A stretch of DNA of 64,000 nt. Source: Mucilaginibacter dorajii. Lineage in GTDB: Bacteria; Bacteroidota; Bacteroidia; Sphingobacteriales; Sphingobacteriaceae. Below, in pieces: positions 24,927 to 32,242 of this stretch. Location of the stretch: contig NZ_JANTYS010000014.1 in the NCBI RefSeq assembly GCF_024808255.1, forward strand, positions 1-64,000. Direction: 5' to 3'. The notes under the pieces were generated by a model. The model was given only the letters and a program-made list of their open reading frames with translations. It was not told the DNA's origin and ran no database searches. The first letter of the stretch is position 1. Each line of letters starts with the position of its first letter. The translations under genes and the position numbers were made by a program.

Positions 24927-26120
24927 ATGACTACTGTTGAACAGGCAGAAAAACTCATATTGGCACAGTTAAAGGATTACGGGAACGAAACCGTACCCTT
25001 TGAACAGGCTTTAGGCAAAGTATTGGCCGAACCAATACTGGCCGACCGTGACCTGCCGCCCTTTAACCGGGTAACCATGGATGGTATTGCGGTTAGTTAC
25101 GATGCTTTGCAGAATGGTATCAACACTTTTAAAATTAAAGCAACCCAGGCTGCCGGCGATGAGCCGGCGACAATTGACGAGCCCAACGAATGCATTGAGA
25201 TTATGACAGGCGCTGTTTTACCTGCTTCTGCTGATACGGTAATCCGCTACGAAGATGTGGAGATAAGGGCGGGGCAGGCCTGCGTTTATGTACAGGATAT
25301 TAAAAAGGGGCAAAACATTCATCCGCGGGGAATAGATAAAAAGCAGGGCGATGTACTTGCAGCATCGGGTCAAATGGTTACGCCTGCTATCATCAGCCTG
25401 GCAGCATCGGTAGGCAAAACGCATTTACTTGTAAAAAAAACACCACGTGTGGTGATCATTTCCTCGGGCGACGAACTGGTGGATGTTGATCAAATACCAT
25501 CGCCATACCAGATCCGTAAATCAAATAGTTACACTGTAAAAGCTGTTTTAAAGCAACATGGTTTACAGGCCGATGTACTGCATATTCCCGATGATCCGGA
25601 AGTAACCAAAATACAGATTCAGCACTGCCTGCAAAACTATGATGTGTTGTTGTTAAGCGGTGGTATCAGCATGGGTAAGTTTGATTACATCCCGCAGGCA
25701 TTGGAGGATTTGCAGGTTGAAAATATTTTTCATAAAGTAGCGCAACGCCCGGGTAAACCATTTTGGTTTGGCAGGGATAAAGATGGCGCGTTGGTTTTTG
25801 CCTTCCCGGGCAACCCGGTTGCTACTTTTGTGTGCCTGCACCGTTATTTTTTAACCTGGCTTAACGCAACACTTGGCTTGCCCCAACAATTGCCCGTATA
25901 TGCGGTTTTAGATAAGGATTTTGAGTTTTTACCCGCATTGCAATACTATTTGCAAGTAAAACTAAAAAGTAACCAGCATGGCCAACTTATGGCCTCGCCG
26001 GTTGAAGGAAATGGATCGGGCGATTTTGCTAACTTAGCAGATACTGAAGCTTTTTTAGAATTACCGCTTGAAAGGAATGAATTTAAAAAGGGAGAGGTGT
26101 TCAGGGTATGGAAATTTTAA
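24927..26120 (+). CDS. moeA: Molybdopterin molybdenumtransferase MoeA
   Basis: The 397-residue enzyme inserts molybdenum into adenylated molybdopterin. Recognised blocks are LPPFNRVTMDGIAV, EIMTGAVLPASADTVIRYED, HPRGIDKKQGD, and the nucleotide-binding ISSGDELVDVD and LLSGGISMGKFDY of the MoCF domain. Length is normal for MoeA. No separate MogA/MoaB adenylyltransferase is found in the island, so that step must be encoded elsewhere or be covered another way. Confidence 0.94.
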   Translation: MTTVEQAEKLILAQLKDYGNETVPFEQALGKVLAEPILADRDLPPFNRVTMDGIAVSYDALQNGINTFKIKATQAAGDEPATIDEPNECIEIMTGAVLPASADTVIRYEDVEIRAGQACVYVQDIKKGQNIHPRGIDKKQGDVLAASGQMVTPAIISLAASVGKTHLLVKKTPRVVIISSGDELVDVDQIPSPYQIRKSNSYTVKAVLKQHGLQADVLHIPDDPEVTKIQIQHCLQNYDVLLLSGGISMGKFDYIPQALEDLQVENIFHKVAQRPGKPFWFGRDKDGALVFAFPGNPVATFVCLHRYFLTWLNATLGLPQQLPVYAVLDKDFEFLPALQYYLQVKLKSNQHGQLMASPVEGNGSGDFANLADTEAFLELPLERNEFKKGEVFRVWKF

Positions 26121-26250
26121 CACGATTTGTAAGATTTGATAGATTAACATGATTTATCTTAACTTATTTAGTAAACCTGTAAATCTTTAGCATTCATATA
26201 ATCGTGTTAAAATCTTATAAATCCTGTTTAATCCTTAAAATCGTGTTAAA
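26116..26250. repeat. AACACGATTT / AATCGTGTT inverted repeats
   Basis: TTTTAACACGATTTGTAAGATTT at the left end of the moeA-moaC gap is matched in reverse by two AATCGTGTTAAA units at about 26199-26211 and 26239-26250. AATCTTATAAATCCTGTTTAA-type text lies between. It spans the moeA stop and the moaC start, so it could form a hairpin in the operon message. Confidence 0.6.
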
Positions 26251-26720
26251 TGTTAACCCATATAGATAAACAAGGCAACCCGGCGATGGTTGATGTAACC
26301 GCAAAGCAGGTTACACACCGCACAGCCACCGCGCGCAGTATTGTGGTACTGCCCGATGAGGTGCTGCAACATTTGGTTAATGGCGACCTGATGAGTAAAA
26401 AAGGCCCGGTTTTTCAAACGGCTATTATCGCCGGTATCATGGCTGCAAAAAAGACGGGGGAACTGATTCCGCTTTGTCACCCGCTGGGGATGGATAACTG
26501 CAGTGTTACCATAGATGTTAATGAACAGCAGGAAATTGTAATTGAATGTACAGCCAGCATAACAGCCAAAACAGGGATCGAGATGGAAGCTTTAGTTGGG
26601 GCGTCCATTGCAGCGCTTACCGTGTATGATATGTGCAAGGCCATGAGCCATGATATTGTAATTAAAGAAACCAAACTGATAGCAAAAACAGGAGGTAAAC
26701 GTGACTTTAAACGAGGGTAA
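26250..26720 (+). CDS. moaC: Cyclic pyranopterin monophosphate synthase MoaC
   Basis: The 156-residue enzyme turns the MoaA product into cyclic pyranopterin monophosphate. Conserved blocks are LIPLCHPLGMDNC, GIEMEALVGASIAALTVYDM (with the catalytic Asp) and the C-terminal KETKLIAKTGGKRDF with active-site Lys residues. Its last codons contain GGAGG, which also serves as ribosome-binding site for the overlapping mobA-type gene. Confidence 0.95.
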   Translation: MLTHIDKQGNPAMVDVTAKQVTHRTATARSIVVLPDEVLQHLVNGDLMSKKGPVFQTAIIAGIMAAKKTGELIPLCHPLGMDNCSVTIDVNEQQEIVIECTASITAKTGIEMEALVGASIAALTVYDMCKAMSHDIVIKETKLIAKTGGKRDFKRG

Positions 26721-27897
26721 TCCCGAAAAGAAACATAGAAAACACGCTAAGCTGCTAAAGCCGGCTATTGGTAATTACGGCCGCAATGAATGGGCTATTG
26801 TTGGCGGGCCATGCGTGGTGATCAAACTATTAGCCGATGACGTAATTACTGCATTGGGTAGTACCTACCGATGTGCCTATGTAGATACATCGCACAATGA
26901 TGATTTAACCTTGCTGCCAGGTCGCTTAGCTGCAGGCGCCGTAGTGGATTATACAAATCAGTTAAACTATCAGCAATTCAATTTTCAAAATCCGTTGATG
27001 CCTTATCAGCTCAAGCAGCAATTTGCCAATGCAGATATGGTACTGGTAAACGGCAACCATCAGCAGGCAAAAGCACAGATAGTTATTATCGATATCAATA
27101 AGCGGGCTTCGTTATTGAAACGGCTTGACCAGCTTACCAATGTTGAACTGTTTTTATTAGCCGATAACAGCGACGATCTGTTTGATTTTATCAGGGAAAC
27201 TATTCCAGACTGGCAGCAAATTCCGGTTTATAAATTGGCGGATAAGGAAAAGATCGTTGCCTTTTTTGATACCCGTTTAAAACAAGCCAAACCCGTTTTA
27301 AACGGCCTGGTATTGGCTGGAGGTAAAAGCCAGCGCATGGGTTTTGATAAGGGGGAAATCAACTTGTATGGCGAACCACAGCGTTACCATATGGCCGATA
27401 TGCTGAAGCCGTTCTGTAACGAAGTCTATATTTCTTACGCCGCAGATCAATTACCTCAAAATCATTCGCCATATCCTGCTTTAGTGGATACGTTTACAGG
27501 GCTCGGTCCGTATGGTGCTATACTATCTGCCTTTCGCGAACAGCCGGATAGTGCCTGGCTGGTGATAGCCTGCGATTTGCCTTTGATGGATGAGGGTACT
27601 TTGCGTAACCTGGTGGCCTGGCGCAATAGCTCGTCGGTTGCTACGGCTTATCATAGTCCCGTTACCGATTTTCCGGAGCCGTTGATAGCCATCTGGGAGC
27701 CGAAGAGTTATCCCATTTTACTATCGTTTTTGGCGCAGGGATATTCCTGTCCAAGGAAAGTACTGATCAATACCGATATCACTTTATTGAATGCTCCGCA
27801 ACCCGAGGCGCTCACTAACGTAAATACACCCGAAGAATTAGAAACTGTAAGAAAGATTATCCAACAAAAATTAGCCGCAACTAATGAAGGATCATAA
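26701..27897 (+). CDS. mobA: MobA-type guanylyltransferase with a degenerate MobB-like N-domain
   Basis: The 398-residue protein has two parts. Residues about 200-398 are MobA: LNGLVLAGGKSQRMGFDKG (GTP loop), TGLGPYGAILSA, IACDLPLMD, and a C-terminal NVNTPEEL. This domain attaches GMP to molybdopterin for bis-MGD enzymes. Residues about 20-190 resemble MobB by position and layout, but the expected Walker A loop is replaced by GGPCVVIKLL, so GTP hydrolysis is probably lost. The GTG at 26701 is chosen because GGAGG stands 5 bases upstream and the gene overlaps moaC by 20 bases. MobA fits the FdhF-like enzyme further along. Confidence 0.82.
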   Translation: MTLNEGNPEKKHRKHAKLLKPAIGNYGRNEWAIVGGPCVVIKLLADDVITALGSTYRCAYVDTSHNDDLTLLPGRLAAGAVVDYTNQLNYQQFNFQNPLMPYQLKQQFANADMVLVNGNHQQAKAQIVIIDINKRASLLKRLDQLTNVELFLLADNSDDLFDFIRETIPDWQQIPVYKLADKEKIVAFFDTRLKQAKPVLNGLVLAGGKSQRMGFDKGEINLYGEPQRYHMADMLKPFCNEVYISYAADQLPQNHSPYPALVDTFTGLGPYGAILSAFREQPDSAWLVIACDLPLMDEGTLRNLVAWRNSSSVATAYHSPVTDFPEPLIAIWEPKSYPILLSFLAQGYSCPRKVLINTDITLLNAPQPEALTNVNTPEELETVRKIIQQKLAATNEGS

Positions 27898-28933
27898 TTT
27901 AAGATACAGCTGCCAAATGGCATTGCCCGGCTTTAGCGAAACCGCTCAAAAGCTGCTGCAACAAGCCAAAGTACTCATTGTGGGGGCCGGAGGCTTAGGT
28001 TGCCCTGCCGCTCAATATTTGACATCAACCGGAGTAGGTACTATCGGCATCGCCGACTTCGATGTAGTATCTGAAAGTAACCTGCACAGGCAAATTTTAT
28101 ATACACCCGCTGATATAGGGCAGGAGAAAGCGATCCTGGCCTGCATGCGTTTACAGGCACAAAACCCCGGCGTAAAGCTGTTGCCGCATGTTGAGAAGAT
28201 CACATCAACCAATGTGCTGGATATTGTGAAACAGTATGATATTGTTATTGATGGTACCGATAATTTTGAAACCCGTTATTTGCTCAACGATGCCTGTGTT
28301 TTAAATGGTAAACCATTGGTTTATGGCGCAATTTACCAGTTTGAAGGCCAGGTTGCGGTATGGAACGTAAAATGTAAAGACGACCAGCGATCACCAAATT
28401 ACCGGGACCTTTTCCCAAAGGTTGACGCCACCCAGATCCCTAACTGTACCGAGGGGGGTGTAATACCAACGTTGGCTGGTATCATAGGCTGTATGCAGGC
28501 CAACGAGGTTATCAAATACATTACCCAAACCGGCGAACTGCTGGCCGGAAAAGTGCTGATATTTGACGCGCAAAGCATGCAAAGCCGCATCATTAAAATA
28601 GGCAGCGTAACCAAAACAAACATCAGGCGATTGACCGAAACGGTAATCATCTCAACCATAACTGCCGGAGAACTAAAAAGTCGGCTGCAAAATGATGATA
28701 TAGAATTGGTTGATGTGCGTACCGAACAGGAACGCGACGCCTACGATATTGGCGGCACGCACATTCCGCTGGATGAATTGGAAAGCTACCTGCCATTTTT
28801 TACAAGCTCAACAACCAAAGTGCTCTACTGCGCCACCGGCAACCGCAGCGCCGAAGCCGTAAAGCTTATTCTTAAAATGATACCCGAAGCAGACCTGTTA
28901 TCGTTAGAGGGAGGGTTGAAGGGATATATTTAG
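27884..28933 (+). CDS. moeB: MoeB/ThiF-type adenylyltransferase with C-terminal rhodanese domain
   Basis: The 349-residue protein activates the C-terminal Gly of MoaD (and possibly ThiS) by adenylation. The E1-like domain shows VLIVGAGGLGCPAAQYL and DFDVVSESNLHRQ, with DGTDNFETRYLLND following. A Cys in NCTEGGVIPT sits at the catalytic position. The rhodanese domain (about 255-349) ends in an active-site loop YCATGNRS with the persulfide Cys, which would supply sulfur. Paired CxxC zinc ligands common in MoeB are not evident. It overlaps mobA by 14 bases, indicating coupled translation. Confidence 0.92.
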   Translation: MKDHNLRYSCQMALPGFSETAQKLLQQAKVLIVGAGGLGCPAAQYLTSTGVGTIGIADFDVVSESNLHRQILYTPADIGQEKAILACMRLQAQNPGVKLLPHVEKITSTNVLDIVKQYDIVIDGTDNFETRYLLNDACVLNGKPLVYGAIYQFEGQVAVWNVKCKDDQRSPNYRDLFPKVDATQIPNCTEGGVIPTLAGIIGCMQANEVIKYITQTGELLAGKVLIFDAQSMQSRIIKIGSVTKTNIRRLTETVIISTITAGELKSRLQNDDIELVDVRTEQERDAYDIGGTHIPLDELESYLPFFTSSTTKVLYCATGNRSAEAVKLILKMIPEADLLSLEGGLKGYI

Positions 28934-28975
28934 GAGTAATGCATATTTTCAGGTACTACCAATTGTAAAAAAAGT

Positions 28976-29400
28976 TTGTTATCCTGAACGCAGTGAAGGA
29001 TCTTCTTCGTTTGAAAAGTCTACGATTTGCAGGGCGAAGATCTTTCGTTCCTACCGATGACAAGTCCACCCACTATGTCATTGCGAGGAACGAAGCAATC
29101 TCATGCTCTACAGAGCGAATCTGCACAGTTCGCGATTGCTTCGTTGCTACCCATGACAAGTTATAAAAAGGGAAGTCATCCTGAACTTGTTTCAGGACCC
29201 CACAGGACAGGTAACCCGCATGATGTATACTTAGCGAGTGGGGTGCTGAAACAAGTTCAGCATGACGGCGGGGTTAAAGGTGATTGTCATTTCCCCCTTC
29301 AGAGGCGGCCGGATTTTAAAACTCGCAATGACATAGCTTTATATTGTCATTCCACCTTCAGAATTTCGCGAAATTTTACAACTCAAGATGACAATGAATG
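28976..29400. repeat. Mosaic repeat island 1
   Basis: About 425 bases with no gene, made of modules seen elsewhere: CTGAACGCAGTGAAGGATCT (from about 28982, like 49428); GTCATTGCGAGGAACGAAGC paired with GATTGCTTCGTTGCTACCC (29077-29160); CCTGAACTTGTTTCAGGACC paired with CTGAAACAAGTTCAGCATG (29175-29266); and a TTCAGAATTTCGCGAAATTT palindrome (about 29357-29377), also at 57609. Open frames here are repeat artefacts. It lies between convergent moeB and moaE. Confidence 0.75.
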
Positions 29401-29462
29401 AGTTAATTTTTCTCCAATCCATGAATAAAATCGGAAATAGAAATTTCTAAATCCGAAATCCC

Positions 29463-29885
29463 TCACGGATGCGCTGCTACCCAAACTTCGCCATCTTCAA
29501 AGGCTTCCTTTTTCCAGATGGGTACCGTTTGTTTTAGCGTGTCAATTATAAAGCGACAAGCGTCAAACGCGGCATCACGATGGGCGGCGGATACAGCAAT
29601 AACAACGGGGACTTCCCCAATCTGTAACAAACCTGTACGGTGATGGATCAATACTTTTTGTACGGGCCATTTTTCAAAAGCTTGTTTGGCTATTTTTTCC
29701 ATTTCGCTGATGGCCATGGGCTCATAGGCTTCAAAATCGAGCTTTAAAACGGATTTACCCTTGGTGGCATTGCGCACGGTTCCTATAAACACATCTATCC
29801 CGCCAGACTCGGGCGACATCACCCAATCAATACAGGATTGAATATTCAATGTTTCTTTGGATAGTACTATTTGCGTGTTACTCAT
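29463..29885 (-). CDS. moaE: Molybdopterin synthase catalytic subunit MoaE
   Basis: The 140-residue large subunit of molybdopterin synthase moves sulfur from MoaD thiocarboxylate to cyclic pyranopterin. Family blocks are GGIDVFIGTVRNATKG, LDFEAYEPMA, VLIHHRTGLLQIGEVPV and the Lys motif PIWKKEAFEDG. It overlaps the upstream GNAT gene by 4 bases (ATGA type), implying translational coupling, and lies about 700 bases from moaD on the same strand. Confidence 0.95.
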   Translation of the reverse strand: MSNTQIVLSKETLNIQSCIDWVMSPESGGIDVFIGTVRNATKGKSVLKLDFEAYEPMAISEMEKIAKQAFEKWPVQKVLIHHRTGLLQIGEVPVVIAVSAAHRDAAFDACRFIIDTLKQTVPIWKKEAFEDGEVWVAAHP

Positions 29886-30322
29886 AATGTTTGCAGATCA
29901 ATTAATGATTTCATTAAATACTTTGGCGATTCATGATATCCCTGCCTGAAATAAAACCGGTGAGCATCAACCCTGCGCGAATGGCAATGCACTTCTATCC
30001 GGTCGCAGTTACCTTCTTTGGCCAGTTTAGTAAGCTCATCTTCTAATATTTTCCCTACGCCTTTACCCCGGGCCAATTCATCAACAGCAAAACAACTAAT
30101 GCGCACAAAATCGCCCTTTACTACCATTTGGGTTAAAAAATCAAAGGCAATAAAACCAGCAACTGCTCCGTCAAGTTCGGCCACCAAAACCTGGGAGTTC
30201 GGCTGCCCAAGCATGCGGTTCAAATTTTCTTCCAGGAACGATTCGGAACCCGGATACCCTAATTGAGCAAGCAGTTTTGATATGGCAGGATGATCGGATA
30301 CGGCGGCACTTCTGATTTTCAT
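29882..30322 (-). CDS. GNAT family N-acetyltransferase
   Basis: The 146-residue protein has the GNAT fold with the acetyl-CoA loop ELARGKGVGKILEDEL and the late HCHSRRVDAHRFYFRQGY block. It would acetylate an amine of unknown identity. It is coupled to moaE by a 4-base overlap, so it belongs to the molybdenum unit by expression; whether it acts on the cofactor pathway is unknown. Confidence 0.87.
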   Translation of the reverse strand: MKIRSAAVSDHPAISKLLAQLGYPGSESFLEENLNRMLGQPNSQVLVAELDGAVAGFIAFDFLTQMVVKGDFVRISCFAVDELARGKGVGKILEDELTKLAKEGNCDRIEVHCHSRRVDAHRFYFRQGYHESPKYLMKSLIDLQTL

Positions 30323-30388
30323 TTTTGGGGAGATTAAGGATTTTTGGATTATGGAGTAAGGATTTACTGTGTTATTTTGGTATTTAAA

Positions 30389-30528
30389 TTGTCATGCCGA
30401 ACTTGTTTCGGCGCCCCACGGGACAGGTAAACTTCATGCGGTATACTTTGCATATGGGGTCCTGAAACAAGTTGAGGATGACGTGGTTTTTATCTCCGGA
30501 TAGCGATGGGTTTCAAACCCATCGCTAT
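30389..30528. repeat. Mosaic repeat island 2
   Basis: A GTCATGCCGAACTTGTTTCGG module (30391 on) pairs with CTGAAACAAGTTGAGGATGAC (to 30482). Next to it, 30500-30528 is a perfect palindrome with 14-base arms, ATAGCGATGGGTTT around one C. It separates moaD from the GNAT-moaE pair and may reduce read-through. Confidence 0.7.
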
Positions 30529-30577
30529 GGTGAAAAGTCTTATAGTCCCATAGTCTGAAAGTCCCACAGTCCCTAAA

Positions 30578-30820
30578 TCATCCTCCACTTACCGGCGGTA
30601 TAATCGCTATTTCATCACGTTCATGAATGGTGTCGCCGGGTAAAGCATATTCATTATTTACGGCAACCATGTATGATGCCAGTTGTTTTAGCCTTGGGTA
30701 TTGCTGCTCCAATACATATTTCAAATTGTAAATGGTTGCATCGTTTGTCAATTCCAAACTCACAGTCGAACTCCCGAATATTTCCTTAGTTACTCCAAAT
30801 GCAAGTACATTGATCTTCAT
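30578..30820 (-). CDS. moaD: Molybdopterin synthase sulfur carrier subunit MoaD
   Basis: The 80-residue ubiquitin-like carrier ends in PPVSGG, the GG tail that is adenylated by MoeB and turned into a thiocarboxylate. The start MKINVLAFGVTKEIFG is typical. It transfers sulfur within the MoaD-MoaE complex. It heads the minus-strand unit with GNAT and moaE, though a repeat island intervenes. Confidence 0.93.
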   Translation of the reverse strand: MKINVLAFGVTKEIFGSSTVSLELTNDATIYNLKYVLEQQYPRLKQLASYMVAVNNEYALPGDTIHERDEIAIIPPVSGG

Positions 30821-30864
30821 AAACCAAAATTAGGTCAAAAAGGGATATAAAAACAAATTAAATA

Positions 30865-30943
30865 AGCCCCACCCAACCCTCCCCGGAAGGGAGGGCTTTA
30901 AAAAGTCTCCCCTTCCCGGGGGAGATTTAGAGGGGGCCGGGCT
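30865..30943. repeat. CCCTCCCC / GGGGAGATTTAGAGG repeat
   Basis: Two adjacent stem-like units, AGCCCCACCCAACCCTCCCC (30865 on) ending in GGAAGGGAGGGCTT, and TCTCCCCTTCCCGGGGGAGA followed by TTTAGAGGGGGC. The second unit recurs inverted at 60085-60126. The first recurs, split by a mobile element, at 60314-60330 plus 60560-60584. Confidence 0.75.
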
Positions 30944-30977
30944 AAACATTTTATACCACTAAATTGTATATTTACAT

Positions 30978-31877
30978 ATGGCCGCCAAATCCACACAGTA
31001 CCTGTCCATTATAAAAGTAACTGCCGGTAACGGCTCGGTAACTACCGATGCGCTTGCTATTGAAGAGCCGTTGGAGATCAGGCTGGAATATGGCGCTGAA
31101 GGGCAACGGATTGTACACAATGTATCGGTTACGATGCGTACGCCGGGCCATGATGCCGAACTGGCTAAAGGCTTTCTGTTTACCGAAGGCATCATCAAAA
31201 ACGCGACCGACGTAGCATCAACACATCACCAGTTTATTGCCTGTGCCGAAGATAAGGAGAATACTATACAGGTAAGTTTAATCCCCACTGCCGTGCCGCA
31301 CCTGCAAAATACCGAACGTAATTTTTATACTACATCAAGCTGCGGGGTTTGCGGCAAGGGCTCTATCAATGCTATTCGTACGGTGAGTAGTTTTGTGGGG
31401 CTGCCTGCAGATCAGGATGTGGTAATACCTGGTATCCTACATCAACTACCGGCCATTTTAAAGCGTCACCAGCGCGTTTTTACAGATACGGGAGGTTTAC
31501 ATGCCTCTGCTTTATTTACCATGCAGGGCGAACTTTTATTGCTGCGGGAAGACGTAGGCCGGCATAACGCCTTGGATAAGTTGATAGGGGCGGCATTGGC
31601 ATATGATTGGCTGCCGCTTAATCAAACCGTTTTGCTGTTAAGCGGGAGGGCAAGTTTTGAGCTGGTACAAAAAGCGGCTATGGCAGGCATTAATATTATA
31701 GCCGCTGTTGGCGCGCCCTCAAGCCTGGCAGTGCAACTGGCAGATGAATTTAACGTTACGCTGATAGGTTTTTTGCGTGATGAGCGTTTTAATATTTACA
31801 CCGCGGCACACCGCGTACTTATACCCGGCAACGATGCTGTAGCTACCGATAGTTCCATTGCTGTTGAAAATACATAA
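30978..31877 (+). CDS. fdhD: Formate dehydrogenase accessory sulfurtransferase FdhD
   Basis: The 299-residue protein carries sulfur from a cysteine desulfurase to the molybdenum of formate dehydrogenases. The CxxC sulfur site is in TTSSCGVCGKGSI. RTPGHDAELAKGFLFTEGI and EDVGRHNALDKLIG are conserved cofactor-contact blocks. It leads a plus-strand unit with a small unknown gene and the FdhF-like oxidoreductase, which identifies the client. Confidence 0.96.
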   Translation: MAAKSTQYLSIIKVTAGNGSVTTDALAIEEPLEIRLEYGAEGQRIVHNVSVTMRTPGHDAELAKGFLFTEGIIKNATDVASTHHQFIACAEDKENTIQVSLIPTAVPHLQNTERNFYTTSSCGVCGKGSINAIRTVSSFVGLPADQDVVIPGILHQLPAILKRHQRVFTDTGGLHASALFTMQGELLLLREDVGRHNALDKLIGAALAYDWLPLNQTVLLLSGRASFELVQKAAMAGINIIAAVGAPSSLAVQLADEFNVTLIGFLRDERFNIYTAAHRVLIPGNDAVATDSSIAVENT

Positions 31878-31882
31878 CACCC

Positions 31883-32242
31883 ATGAAAATACGTATTAAA
31901 GGAAATTCATTACGATACAGGCTTACCAAAAGCGATGTGGCCCAACTGGCCGAAGAGGGACATTTACAGGAGGAGGTGGATTTTGGCAGCCAACAGCTTT
32001 ATTATGCTGTTCAATTGGTTGATGACGATCATATTTCCTCTATTTTCAGGGAGAATACCATTATACTTTTTGTCCCTAAGTTTGTGATTAAAGAATTTGC
32101 CGATACTGATAAGGTTGGTTTTGAAGGGAAGCATGGCAACCTGCATTTACTGGTCGAAAAAGATTTTACCTGTTTAGATAATGTGGATGAAGATCAAAGC
32201 GATAATTATCCCAATCCGTTATTAGCTAAAAAAAATGAGTAA
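31883..32242 (+). CDS. Small conserved-looking protein between fdhD and the oxidoreductase (DUF7009-like?)
   Basis: The 119-residue cytosolic protein begins MKIRIKGNSLRYRLTKSDV and is mostly beta by eye, with a KHGNLHLLVEKDF strand and a Cys in DFTCLDN. It starts 5 bases after fdhD and overlaps the oxidoreductase gene by 8 bases, so all three are one translational unit. I associate it loosely with DUF7009 from memory; no function is known. Position suggests a maturation or assembly factor for the molybdoenzyme. Confidence 0.72.
   Translation: MKIRIKGNSLRYRLTKSDVAQLAEEGHLQEEVDFGSQQLYYAVQLVDDDHISSIFRENTIILFVPKFVIKEFADTDKVGFEGKHGNLHLLVEKDFTCLDNVDEDQSDNYPNPLLAKKNE

Noticed and set aside
29027..29401. 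124-codon open frame
   Set aside because: It lies entirely in repeat island 1, its product reads as translated palindromes, and similar artefacts occur in other islands.
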